This document shows, piece after piece, positions 1 through 6,998 of a stretch of DNA of 13,497 bases. The first letter of the stretch is position 1. Each line of letters begins with the position of its first letter. Source of the stretch: JBCCKC01 sp039182435 (GTDB lineage: Bacteria > Verrucomicrobiota > Verrucomicrobiia > Opitutales > Coraliomargaritaceae); NCBI GenBank assembly GCA_039182435.1, contig JBCDCC010000051.1, forward strand, positions 1 through 13,497, given 5' to 3'. The position numbers and the translations under genes are program-made. The notes under the pieces are model-generated. The model ran no database searches. It was not told the DNA's origin and saw only the letters and a list, made by a program, of their open reading frames with translations.

Positions 1-509
<509 letters not shown>

Positions 510-559
510 AGAAAATCCGGGAAGCTGAGCGAGAACGAGCGCCGGTGCAAGCCCGACAA

Positions 560-2053
560 TCAGAGTATCTTTTCGACAATCAACTGCTTCTTCCCGCGGT
601 AAATGTGGATCCGCACCACCAGCTTAGCCAACTTACCCTCATTCAAATACGCGGGCAGCGCCGACTCCTTGAACAAATTTTTATCGTAGGTATAAGCCGG
701 CCAAACCGCCTCACCGACTTTCAATCTCAGCGGCTTGATACCAAGCACCGCCGCCTCAACCTCATAGAGCCGATCAACGTAGGGACCTAATTCCGCATCC
801 TCAATCTCGCCGATAAAGGCACCATCGGGAAACTGACTCAGCTCAGGGAAATCGGCCAACGAGAGCGGCATCTCGTAATCCAAGGCGTCATCGCCTTTAG
901 AGAGTGGTCCCGCCGCACGAAACGCGCCCAACCTAAACTCGGCCATCACCGGGATATGATCCGTAAAACCACCTCCCGTCGTCCCCGCAGGATTCCAGGC
1001 CAAGGGCCGACCGATGGCATCCACATTCAGCCCCGGCACCACCAGCTTCGCAAAACTGCCATCTACGTAGGAGATACCCTCACTGTCATAGAGACCGCCC
1101 GACAAGATCAAGTGCATCAAGCTGCCCCGGCGCCCACGCCAGACTTCGGAAAAGCGAGCCTCCGGTGGCAACTCAAACCAAAGGTTGTATAAATCGCCGC
1201 CCTGAAAAGATTCATCCCCTTGCGAACCGAGCACGTCGTTGATCCCCGTCTCGATCTTAGGGAAGAGCAGCGATTGATTGTAGTGCGAATTTAAATCCCC
1301 GCCGATGATGATCTCTGCCGCCGGGTCCTCCTCCAAGCGTTGATCGATCAAGCTGCGTAGCACATCCGCATTCTGCAAACGGACGGGCTCCCGCTTCGGA
1401 TTGGAGGCACCTGACTTCCAATGATTATCGTAGAGCCAGAGTCGATGCCCCTCGACCTCTAGTTCCACTTCAAGGATATCGCGTGCCTCAAGAAGAGGAT
1501 GCACCGCCACGGATTTGATTGGGAATTTGGAGAAGACCGCATTCACATGGGCGATCCTGCTATCCATTGCCTTCGAAGGGGCCACCACCACTTCATAACA
1601 CTCAAGGCCATAGTCCGCCAGTGCCTTGTGCAGCCACGCAACCGCCGGGAGGCCTGCGTAGTCCGGGTCCCAACCATCAGTCAACATCGACGCCACCGTC
1701 GTCGAGGCATGAGCCTCCAAAAACGCATCAAAGTCAGTCACCGCCGAGTCTGGAGTAAAATCCCCCTCCAGCTCCTGAATTAGCAACACCTCCGGACCCG
1801 CACCCTCGTTGACTGCCTTCAAAACCGCAGCCGCATTTTCCAGCTTCGTCAGTAGCTTGCGTCGCGTATAGACAAAAGGGTCCTCCAGATCGTCCTGCTT
1901 GTAGTCCTCAAAAAGCGCAACCCCATCCACATCGAAGACGTTCTCCAAATTGTAGGCAACGACCGTAAACGATTCGTCGGACTGAGCCGCATGACAACTC
2001 AGTTGCAGGAGAAAGGAGACAAAAACGAAAAGAAAACTTGGGGAACTATGCAT
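560..2053 (-). CDS. exported endonuclease/exonuclease/phosphatase (EEP) family protein
   Basis: A metal-dependent phosphodiesterase-fold enzyme, probably acting outside the cytoplasm; substrate unknown (nucleic acid, sugar phosphate or lipid are all possible in this superfamily). Motifs in order: YNLENVFD (about 34-41) and QELE (about 93-96) supply the metal-binding Asn and Glu, YDNHWKS (about 208-214), GGDLNSHYN (GDxN, about 251-259) and FTDHIPV (SDH-like, about 363-369). After the catalytic domain comes a C-terminal extension of about 120 residues that I do not recognise; it ends in a basic, beta-like stretch. I chose the ATG at 2053 because it begins directly with a hydrophobic signal peptide (FLFVFVSFLLQL, then C-HAA). 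The ATG at 2086 would add 11 polar residues and a 41-bp overlap, against 8 bp here. A cysteine near the cleavage region lacks a good lipobox, so lipidation is doubtful. Confidence 0.85.
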   Translation of the reverse strand: MHSSPSFLFVFVSFLLQLSCHAAQSDESFTVVAYNLENVFDVDGVALFEDYKQDDLEDPFVYTRRKLLTKLENAAAVLKAVNEGAGPEVLLIQELEGDFTPDSAVTDFDAFLEAHASTTVASMLTDGWDPDYAGLPAVAWLHKALADYGLECYEVVVAPSKAMDSRIAHVNAVFSKFPIKSVAVHPLLEARDILEVELEVEGHRLWLYDNHWKSGASNPKREPVRLQNADVLRSLIDQRLEEDPAAEIIIGGDLNSHYNQSLLFPKIETGINDVLGSQGDESFQGGDLYNLWFELPPEARFSEVWRGRRGSLMHLILSGGLYDSEGISYVDGSFAKLVVPGLNVDAIGRPLAWNPAGTTGGGFTDHIPVMAEFRLGAFRAAGPLSKGDDALDYEMPLSLADFPELSQFPDGAFIGEIEDAELGPYVDRLYEVEAAVLGIKPLRLKVGEAVWPAYTYDKNLFKESALPAYLNEGKLAKLVVRIHIYRGKKQLIVEKIL

Positions 2054-2567
2054 CCGGATCTGTGCTCTTGGCAGTCGATTGCTCACTCATCAATTGCCGA
2101 TAGAGGGCAATATCAGGAACGTCGATGAAGACATGCGCCAGCAAGCGTAGCGCCAAAGCCACCACTACCTGCACCCCCGCACCAACAATCGCCGCGACCG
2201 CGACCATCCCATTCGGATAGCCGATGACAGAGACCAAGGCTCCCGCAATAATCAGCGCTATCCCGACCCAAGCAAAAATATCCACCAGCATCCGCAAGTC
2301 CGAGTAGGCCGTCTCCCCACGCACCTTATCGCGTAAGATGCCCGCTTCCGATTTCAGGCTCGGCGTATGGGTGCCACGGCTCGACCCTTGACTGCCCGCG
2401 CTCCGACCACGTCGACCCGCGCTGCTGCTCGATCCACCGCCACCCCGGACGCGCTCGCGCGAGCTCACATAGGCCGCGTAGGCCTGCTTCCATTGATATT
2501 CCGTCATCCGCCGGGCCGACGGATCGACCCCCGCTCGGGATTCCTTAAATTCTTCGAAACTCTTCAT
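2046..2567 (-). CDS. small membrane protein with two helices, unknown function
   Basis: A 173-residue protein I do not recognise. Residues 1-40 are polar and aromatic (EFKESR, EYQWKQAYAAYVSSRE). They are followed by a low-complexity Gly/Ser/Arg linker (about 41-66, including GGGGSSSS), an amphipathic stretch, and two hydrophobic helices at about 94-115 and 120-143. The tail is short and polar. The likely topology is both ends in the cytoplasm with a hairpin in the membrane. Its stop codon lies inside the start region of the EEP gene (GATGCATAG, 8-bp overlap), which implies translational coupling. A pairing of a small inner-membrane protein with an exported phosphodiesterase is suggestive but no role can be named. 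No convincing ribosome binding site precedes the ATG. Confidence 0.75.
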   Translation of the reverse strand: MKSFEEFKESRAGVDPSARRMTEYQWKQAYAAYVSSRERVRGGGGSSSSAGRRGRSAGSQGSSRGTHTPSLKSEAGILRDKVRGETAYSDLRMLVDIFAWVGIALIIAGALVSVIGYPNGMVAVAAIVGAGVQVVVALALRLLAHVFIDVPDIALYRQLMSEQSTAKSTDPDA

Positions 2568-2618
2568 AGCTAGACTTTACCGCGCAGTTTGCACAGACGC
2601 CGCCTAACTGCCCAGCGC

Positions 2619-2651
2619 AAAAAAGAAGGGCAGCCCGTCCGAACTGCCCTT
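2619..2651 (-). terminator. intrinsic terminator after sodN
   Basis: On the minus strand an 8-bp perfect stem (AAGGGCAG with CTGCCCTT, arms 2644-2651 and 2626-2633) with a 10-nt loop is followed by CTTTTTT. It lies 24 bp past the sodN stop codon and ends the sodN transcript before the membrane-protein/EEP/metG group. Confidence 0.88.
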
Positions 2652-2674
2652 CAACGAATTAACTTGAAAAAAGA

Positions 2675-3121
2675 TTAATGCGTATGCGGATAGTAATCCG
2701 AGATGCCCTTGATCGCCTCAGTCAATGCATCGGCATACTTCACATCTGCATTCTGCTTCGCCTTCATCGCGGCCAGAATGATCGCATGGTGCTTCGCCAA
2801 GCGCTCGGCATAGTCTTCCTGCGATGGCTTTACACGCTGGGTGAGAAAGTAATCAGCCATCGTCGAGATGATCTTCTGAGAGTGAGATTCCTTATTGCTC
2901 ACCCAACGCACGACCTGCTGCATCGATTGGGCATCTGTTTTACCTTCCAGCTCGGCGATGAGTTTGCAGGCCTTTGCCACAGTCTCCGCATCCTCCAGCA
3001 TCGCAGTGACACGTGCACTGTCATCATAGATACCACAAGGCACTTGGCAGTGCGCTTGGACAATTCGAGGCATCACCAAGACGGTGAACGCGAGTAGAAT
3101 GAGTTGGATTTTTTGAGTCAT
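2675..3121 (-). CDS. sodN: nickel superoxide dismutase, exported form
   Basis: Converts superoxide to hydrogen peroxide and oxygen at a mononuclear nickel site. The nickel hook HCQVPCGIY is present; in known NiSODs the mature N-terminal His (amine and imidazole) plus Cys2 and Cys6 bind nickel, so exact N-terminal processing is essential. Here residues 1-23 look like a signal peptide (MTQK, then QLILLAFTVLVM, then IVQA) and cleavage after VQA would place His at position 1. The predicted mature chain is 125 residues, close to the roughly 117 of Streptomyces NiSOD. The SodX-type protease used by cytoplasmic pro-SodN forms is not in this window. I prefer the ATG at 3121 because it gives an ordinary signal peptide; the ATG at 3148 adds MNFKSNPKA and cannot be excluded. 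It lies downstream of the His-rich membrane protein and is followed by a terminator. Confidence 0.92.
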   Translation of the reverse strand: MTQKIQLILLAFTVLVMPRIVQAHCQVPCGIYDDSARVTAMLEDAETVAKACKLIAELEGKTDAQSMQQVVRWVSNKESHSQKIISTMADYFLTQRVKPSQEDYAERLAKHHAIILAAMKAKQNADVKYADALTEAIKGISDYYPHTH

Positions 3122-3161
3122 GGCTTTGGGATTAGATTTAAAATTCATGCCTGTTAATTTA

Positions 3162-3201
3162 TGAATGCAAAAGCATTTACCGCGCCGAAACTGAATGCAA
3201 A
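3162..3201. promoter_or_regulatory. 10-bp direct repeat ahead of sodN, possible regulator site
   Basis: TGAATGCAAA occurs at 3162-3171 and 3192-3201, exactly 30 bp apart (about three helical turns), in the 92 bp between the upstream gene and the sodN start. The first copy is also part of a small hairpin, AATGC-AAAA-GCATT (3164-3177). Spacing and position fit a regulator binding pair or an internal sodN control element, but no named factor can be assigned. Confidence 0.35.
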
Positions 3202-3213
3202 CGAGCGCAGCAA

Positions 3214-4122
3214 CTATTCGACAAATAAATCGAAACGGCCGAAGACTTCACGGCCATCCACCTGCACCTGAGCGAAGAGCCGATACCAGCCCGCATTCGG
3301 CACATTAAAGAGAAAGGCCAAATAATCACGCTCTGCTTCACCCAGCACGCTATCCACCGGATGCATGTGCGCGAAGCCCTTCTTCGCGGCGTCGAAGGCC
3401 ACCATATGCCCCTTCGCACCCATTATACTCTCGAGCCCGACTGGTCGCCCGTCGCTGCTCTTTACATCCAGACTCAACTTATAATCCCTTCCCGTGCGGA
3501 GCGATTCCGGCACCCCGCTCAGCTCAAAGCGCAAGCCATCCACTTCGGAGAACGAAGCCCGCTCAAATTGCGGCTCGCCCGCGGCACCCTCCACGGAGAG
3601 CTCGCCCGTCGCAATCACCTGCCGCTTCGTCCGCAGGGGCACGATCTCCGTAAAGACACGGTAGGCCCCCGCCCGTTGCGGCGCAAAATCGAAGCGATAA
3701 GTGCCGTCCAAACCATCCGCTTGCGGATGCACGTGGTGATAATCCTCCAGCGAGGGATCGATCAGCATGACATGCATTTTCTCCGTGTGCGTGATCGCCA
3801 GCTCGTGCGGCGCGATCGACATCCCCCCCTTGGTCGCCAGATCGAGCTGCACCGCACGCGCGCCCGTCGTGGCCGCTACCTCAGCATCCAAATCCATTTT
3901 TACTGGATACTCCAACCGCGTCAGGTCGAGAAAACCCGCATGATTCGTCGCGCAATACTCAATCTGCCCATCCGCGTTGACCACCTCCTCATAGAGCAAA
4001 AAGCCACATTCCGCATCCGGCAGCGCCCGCAAAACAAAATAGAGCCCGACAAAGACCACCGTGACCACCAAGACGCTGATCACTGAGCCTTTCTTCGGAG
4101 AGTCTACTTCGTGAACATTCAT
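3214..4122 (-). CDS. membrane-anchored protein with two His-rich beta domains, possible metal-handling partner of SodN
   Basis: A 302-residue protein. A single helix at about residues 13-32 anchors it, with the rest probably periplasmic. A short segment with paired cysteines follows (AECGF and EYCATNHAGF, about 38-64). Two similar modules come next. The first carries HTEKMHVMLIDPSLEDYHHV then HP (about 112-133), the second GHMVAFDAAKKGFAHMHP (about 238-255). Each is followed by a beta-rich stretch ending in an aromatic AG-Y/W-R motif (AGAYRVF, AGWYRLF). I associate such H-x(n)-HVHP modules with proteins near copper or other heavy-metal functions, but this is recollection of family type, not proof. 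It stands first in a two-gene unit with sodN, so metal delivery to the exported SodN is a reasonable guess. AAGG lies 5 nt ahead of the ATG. Confidence 0.75.
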   Translation of the reverse strand: MNVHEVDSPKKGSVISVLVVTVVFVGLYFVLRALPDAECGFLLYEEVVNADGQIEYCATNHAGFLDLTRLEYPVKMDLDAEVAATTGARAVQLDLATKGGMSIAPHELAITHTEKMHVMLIDPSLEDYHHVHPQADGLDGTYRFDFAPQRAGAYRVFTEIVPLRTKRQVIATGELSVEGAAGEPQFERASFSEVDGLRFELSGVPESLRTGRDYKLSLDVKSSDGRPVGLESIMGAKGHMVAFDAAKKGFAHMHPVDSVLGEAERDYLAFLFNVPNAGWYRLFAQVQVDGREVFGRFDLFVE

Positions 4123-4127
4123 AAAAC

Positions 4128-4139
4128 CTTAGCGCTAAG
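4128..4139. promoter_or_regulatory. 12-bp perfect palindrome over the ribosome binding site of the sodN unit
   Basis: CTTAGCGCTAAG is its own reverse complement. It covers most of the AAGG Shine-Dalgarno-like sequence (minus strand) that precedes the ATG at 4122. It could be an operator or an RNA element that hides the ribosome binding site. Confidence 0.35.
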
Positions 4140-4291
4140 AAAGAAATACATGATTCCGTTTTGGCAACCTTTACCACCGAATGCGCCTCAAATCGCGAAG
4201 GTCGATCCTTCAAACAGGTGCAAAATGATCAAGAAACTGAATTTGTCACAAGAATGTCATCCAATTTCCATCCGCCTGAGTTATTTTTGTG

Positions 4292-4306
4292 CAATCATTG
4301 TGATTG
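4292..4306. promoter_or_regulatory. inverted repeat in the PEP-CTERM gene promoter region
   Basis: CAATCA-TTG-TGATTG forms two perfect 6-bp arms with a 3-bp spacer, about 60 bp ahead of the ATG at 4367. It falls between the candidate -35 and -10 hexamers, where a dimeric repressor would block transcription. Confidence 0.35.
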
Positions 4307-4366
4307 GTATTAGATCTGCATTCACGTAAACAGAAAAATTTGCCAACAATCAGCCCAAAGCCACTT

Positions 4367-4996
4367 ATGAAATCTTTAATAGCAACAACTACACTCACTA
4401 CACTGCTAACTTTAAATGTATCGGCACAGGCAGTTACGTTCGGCTTTGATAACAACCGAGGCAACTTTGGAGCTGTTGGTTACACCATATCAGGGACAGG
4501 CACTAGTTTTCAGGATGCAGACGAGCTCGAGACAGCAACTTTCACTGTGAGCGGTGGCTCACTATCGAATCCATTTAGTTTCACTATGACAGCTGATGAT
4601 ACGGCTTCGACAGGGGATACTTTAGAAATCGATGGAACAGGTTTAGATGTTGATGGTGCTGGTATAGATACTACCGAATTAATTACATTCACATTTACGA
4701 CGGACATTCTGTTAACAGATTTTGACTTTGCTGACATCGATGATTCCACATTCGCTGCAGTAACGATTGCAGGTTCGCTGCAGACCTTTGGAAGTAACGG
4801 AACAGATTCTCACGCAGTCAATCTTGCCCTTGATGCCGGACAAGAACTCGTTTTCCTTTATGCTGCTACAGATGGCATCAATTATGACCTACAATCGCTC
4901 TCTTTCAACGTCGTCCCCGAACCAGGCGCATTCGCCCTGATCGGCGGTATCTTCGCTTTCGGATTCGTGGCCCTGCGCCGACGCAACCTGAAGTAG
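4367..4996 (+). CDS. PEP-CTERM sorting domain protein
   Basis: An exported surface or extracellular-matrix protein of 209 residues. Residues 1-22 form a signal peptide (MKSLIATTTLTTLLTLNVSA then QA). The body (about 23-180) is rich in Thr, Asp, Gly and Ser and poor in Lys/Cys, with beta-strand character and acidic clusters such as FDFADIDDSTF; no enzyme motif is visible. The C terminus has the PEP-CTERM tag: VPEPGAFALI, a short helix and a basic end, RRRNLK. In this system an exosortase normally removes the tag in the membrane; no exosortase is in this window. The start at 4367 is chosen because the signal peptide begins there; an upstream in-frame ATG at 4304 would place 21 polar residues in front. 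The body is markedly AT-richer than the tag. Confidence 0.88.
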   Translation: MKSLIATTTLTTLLTLNVSAQAVTFGFDNNRGNFGAVGYTISGTGTSFQDADELETATFTVSGGSLSNPFSFTMTADDTASTGDTLEIDGTGLDVDGAGIDTTELITFTFTTDILLTDFDFADIDDSTFAAVTIAGSLQTFGSNGTDSHAVNLALDAGQELVFLYAATDGINYDLQSLSFNVVPEPGAFALIGGIFAFGFVALRRRNLK

Positions 4997-5016
4997 CAGG
5001 TCTCCCAGATTTTTCT

Positions 5017-5046
5017 AAAAGCCGTCCGAAAAGGCCGCTTTTTTTA
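5017..5046 (+). terminator. intrinsic terminator after the PEP-CTERM gene
   Basis: AAAAGC (5017-5022) pairs with GCTTTT (5037-5042), extended by an imperfect inner stem with a GAAAA-type loop, and runs into TTTTTTT. It lies 20 bp past the stop and overlaps the stop codon of the convergent aguA gene. Confidence 0.7.
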
Positions 5047-6096
5047 TTGAGGATTGAGCGCAGGCTGGTTCTGGCTCAAGCAATGGAGTGCGCCGCCCTC
5101 CTGGATGATGCGGCGGCAATCGAAGCCCACGACTTCGCGCCCCGGGAAGCAATCGGAGAGGATGTCGATCGCCCGTTGATCGGACTCAAGCTGCCCATAG
5201 GTCGGCACAAGGATCGCCCCATTCAGAACCAAGTAGTTCAAGTAACTCGCTGCGAGCGGTTGACCGTCCGGATCCGTAACTTGCGGCAAGGGCAACTGCA
5301 CCGTGGCCATCGGCTCCCCCTTGGCATTTCGAAAGGCTCTGAGGCGTTCGTAATTCTCGGCCAGGGCTTCTGCGTTGGGGTCATCTGGATCGGTGACATC
5401 GGCGATCAGGATTCCATCTTCTTGGAAGAAGCGGGCCAGGTTATCAATATGTCCATCCGTATCGTCACCCATCAACCCGCGTTTCAGCCAGTAGAATCGA
5501 TCGACACTCAGGTTCTCGGAGAGCACGGTTTCAATCGCCGCCTGACTTAGCTCAGCATTACGGTTGCCATTGAGCAAAACGATCTCAGTCGTGAGCAGCC
5601 CACCCGCGCCGTTGCTCTCGATCGCACCTCCTTCTAAGATCGTCTCATAAACAAAGCGGCGCACTTTTAGCTGTTCCGCAATCCACTGATTGGCGGCGTT
5701 GTCTTTACTTTGCTCGGCAAATTTCCCGCCCCAAGCGTTGTAAGTCCAATCCGCGATCGCCAATTCGCTGCCATCCGTCTTGAGGAGGAAGATCGGCCCA
5801 AAATCCCGGCACCAGATATCGTCCGTCTCATAGTCATAAAAGACCAACGCGTCGGATGGTCCCTGTTCAGCCATCCGCTCACGCACGTCATCCTGCATGA
5901 AACCAGGGCAAAGCACACGGACCTGCTGGTATTTCGAGGCGAGGACATAAAGCTTGGCCAGATCGTCGCGCACCTCCTCCAGCATTCCCGGCCAAAGGGC
6001 CTCACGGGTCGGCCAGGCAAACCAGACCGCCTCTTGCGGCTCCCACTCGGCTGGCAAGCGGTAGCCGAGTTCGCGGGGTTTACGTCTCGGACTCAT
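5044..6096 (-). CDS. aguA: agmatine deiminase
   Basis: Hydrolyses agmatine to N-carbamoylputrescine and ammonia, a cytosolic step from arginine-derived agmatine to putrescine. The 350-residue length fits the peptidylarginine-deiminase-type family. Visible motifs: the N-terminal PAEWEPQEAVWFAWP (about 15-29), DDIWCRDFGP (about 92-101), LEGGAIESNG (about 154-163), GDDTDGHIDN (about 210-219, with the catalytic His and Asp) and EGGALHCLSQNQP (about 333-345), containing the nucleophilic cysteine at about 339. All key residues are present. Its ATG overlaps the aguB stop by 4 bp (ATGA), so the two are translationally coupled. A bacterial agmatine deiminase next to an AguB is more convincing than a generic arginine deiminase relative. 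Confidence 0.95.
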   Translation of the reverse strand: MSPRRKPRELGYRLPAEWEPQEAVWFAWPTREALWPGMLEEVRDDLAKLYVLASKYQQVRVLCPGFMQDDVRERMAEQGPSDALVFYDYETDDIWCRDFGPIFLLKTDGSELAIADWTYNAWGGKFAEQSKDNAANQWIAEQLKVRRFVYETILEGGAIESNGAGGLLTTEIVLLNGNRNAELSQAAIETVLSENLSVDRFYWLKRGLMGDDTDGHIDNLARFFQEDGILIADVTDPDDPNAEALAENYERLRAFRNAKGEPMATVQLPLPQVTDPDGQPLAASYLNYLVLNGAILVPTYGQLESDQRAIDILSDCFPGREVVGFDCRRIIQEGGALHCLSQNQPALNPQ

Positions 6097-6983
6097 GACT
6101 CGGCATCATCCAACATCCGCTGACTGAGGCCGTCAAAACTATCGATCCGCCGGTCCCGGAAGAAGGGCCAGATCCGGCGCATTTCCTCCAACGCGACCAA
6201 ATCGCAATCCGCATAGAGCACGGTTTCGGCATCTGAAGGTGCACGCGCGATGACCTGCCCATAAAAATCAGAGACAAAGGACTGCCCCCAGAACTCGGTC
6301 GATGCTTCCTGGCCGACCCGGTTGACCGCCGCCACATAGCAGCCGTTCGCCACCGCATGACCGCCTTGAACCGTCTCCCATGCCTTATGCTGAGCCTCTC
6401 CGAGCTCGGCCTTCTCCTCCGGCAGCCAGCCGATCGCGGTCGGGTAAAAAATAATTTCCGCCCCGGCCAACGCCGCCAGACGAGCGGCCTCCGGATACCA
6501 CTGATCCCAACAGATCAAGACAGAGATCTTGCCAAAGCGAGTGTCCCAGACCTTATAACCAAGGTCCCCCGGAGTGAAGTAGAACTTCTCCTCAAAGCCC
6601 GGATCCTGCGGAATGTGCATCTTCCGGTATTTGCCCAGATAGCGACCATCCGCATCGATCACCGCGGCCGTGTTGTGATAGACACCGGGCGCCCGTCGCT
6701 CAAAGAGCGAAGCAATCAGGACCACGCCCAGTTCTTCGGCGACCGCCGCGAGTCGATCTGTGGTCGGCCCGGGCACGGGCTCCGCCAGATCAAAGAAGGC
6801 CGTATCCTGCTCGCGGCAAAAATACGGGGTGTTAAAAAGCTCCTGCGTGCAGATGATCTGCGCGCCAGCGCTTGCCGCCTCCCGGATGCGCTCGACCGTG
6901 TATTTAAAGTCTGCCTCCTTCGAGCCTTGCTCGCTCCCTTGGATAAGAGCAATCCGCACCGAGCGACTGGAAGCAGCAGCCAT
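6093..6983 (-). CDS. aguB: N-carbamoylputrescine amidase
   Basis: A nitrilase-superfamily enzyme that hydrolyses N-carbamoylputrescine to putrescine, carbon dioxide and ammonia, completing the AguA-AguB route. The catalytic triad is visible: Glu48 in CTQELFNTPYF, Lys121 in KYRKMHIPQDPGF, and Cys158 in VLICWDQWYPE. The 296-residue length and the PYFCRE and GWLPEEK segments match the family. It starts 15 bp after the hisG stop codon and overlaps aguA by 4 bp, which puts both in one transcript. No clear Shine-Dalgarno sequence precedes the ATG; translation may continue from hisG. Confidence 0.95.
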   Translation of the reverse strand: MAAASSRSVRIALIQGSEQGSKEADFKYTVERIREAASAGAQIICTQELFNTPYFCREQDTAFFDLAEPVPGPTTDRLAAVAEELGVVLIASLFERRAPGVYHNTAAVIDADGRYLGKYRKMHIPQDPGFEEKFYFTPGDLGYKVWDTRFGKISVLICWDQWYPEAARLAALAGAEIIFYPTAIGWLPEEKAELGEAQHKAWETVQGGHAVANGCYVAAVNRVGQEASTEFWGQSFVSDFYGQVIARAPSDAETVLYADCDLVALEEMRRIWPFFRDRRIDSFDGLSQRMLDDAES

Positions 6984-6998
6984 TAAAGTCGATGTGGT

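Larger units (their letters stand above)
4123..4366. other. divergent intergenic region between sodN unit and PEP-CTERM gene
   Basis: These 244 bp are AT-richer than the flanking minus-strand genes and hold no credible gene. They should contain the promoters for both directions. Two short palindromes (separate entries) lie at either end. A weak sigma70-like pair for the plus gene may be TTGTGC (4287-4292) and TTAGAT (4310-4315), 17 bp apart; the match is poor. Confidence 0.6.

Noticed and set aside
1950..2053. Lipoprotein signal in the EEP enzyme (cysteine after LLQLS)
   Set aside because: Position -3 to the cysteine is Gln, which does not fit a lipobox; ordinary signal peptidase cleavage is more likely.
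3361..4086. Long open frame of 241 codons on plus, opposite the His-rich membrane protein gene
   Set aside because: It lies entirely antisense to a gene with a membrane anchor and repeated motifs, has basic, low-complexity residue content typical of a shadow frame, and shows no motif.
4123..4366. Riboswitch or small RNA in the divergent region
   Set aside because: No conserved riboswitch core or strong terminator hairpin was seen; only the two short palindromes stand out.
5047..5550. Open frame of 167 codons on plus, opposite aguA
   Set aside because: Antisense to the catalytic C-terminal half of aguA; no family features.
6357..6986. Open frame of 209 codons on plus, opposite aguB
   Set aside because: aguB on the minus strand carries a full nitrilase triad. 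The antisense frame is Arg/Leu-rich with no recognisable domain.
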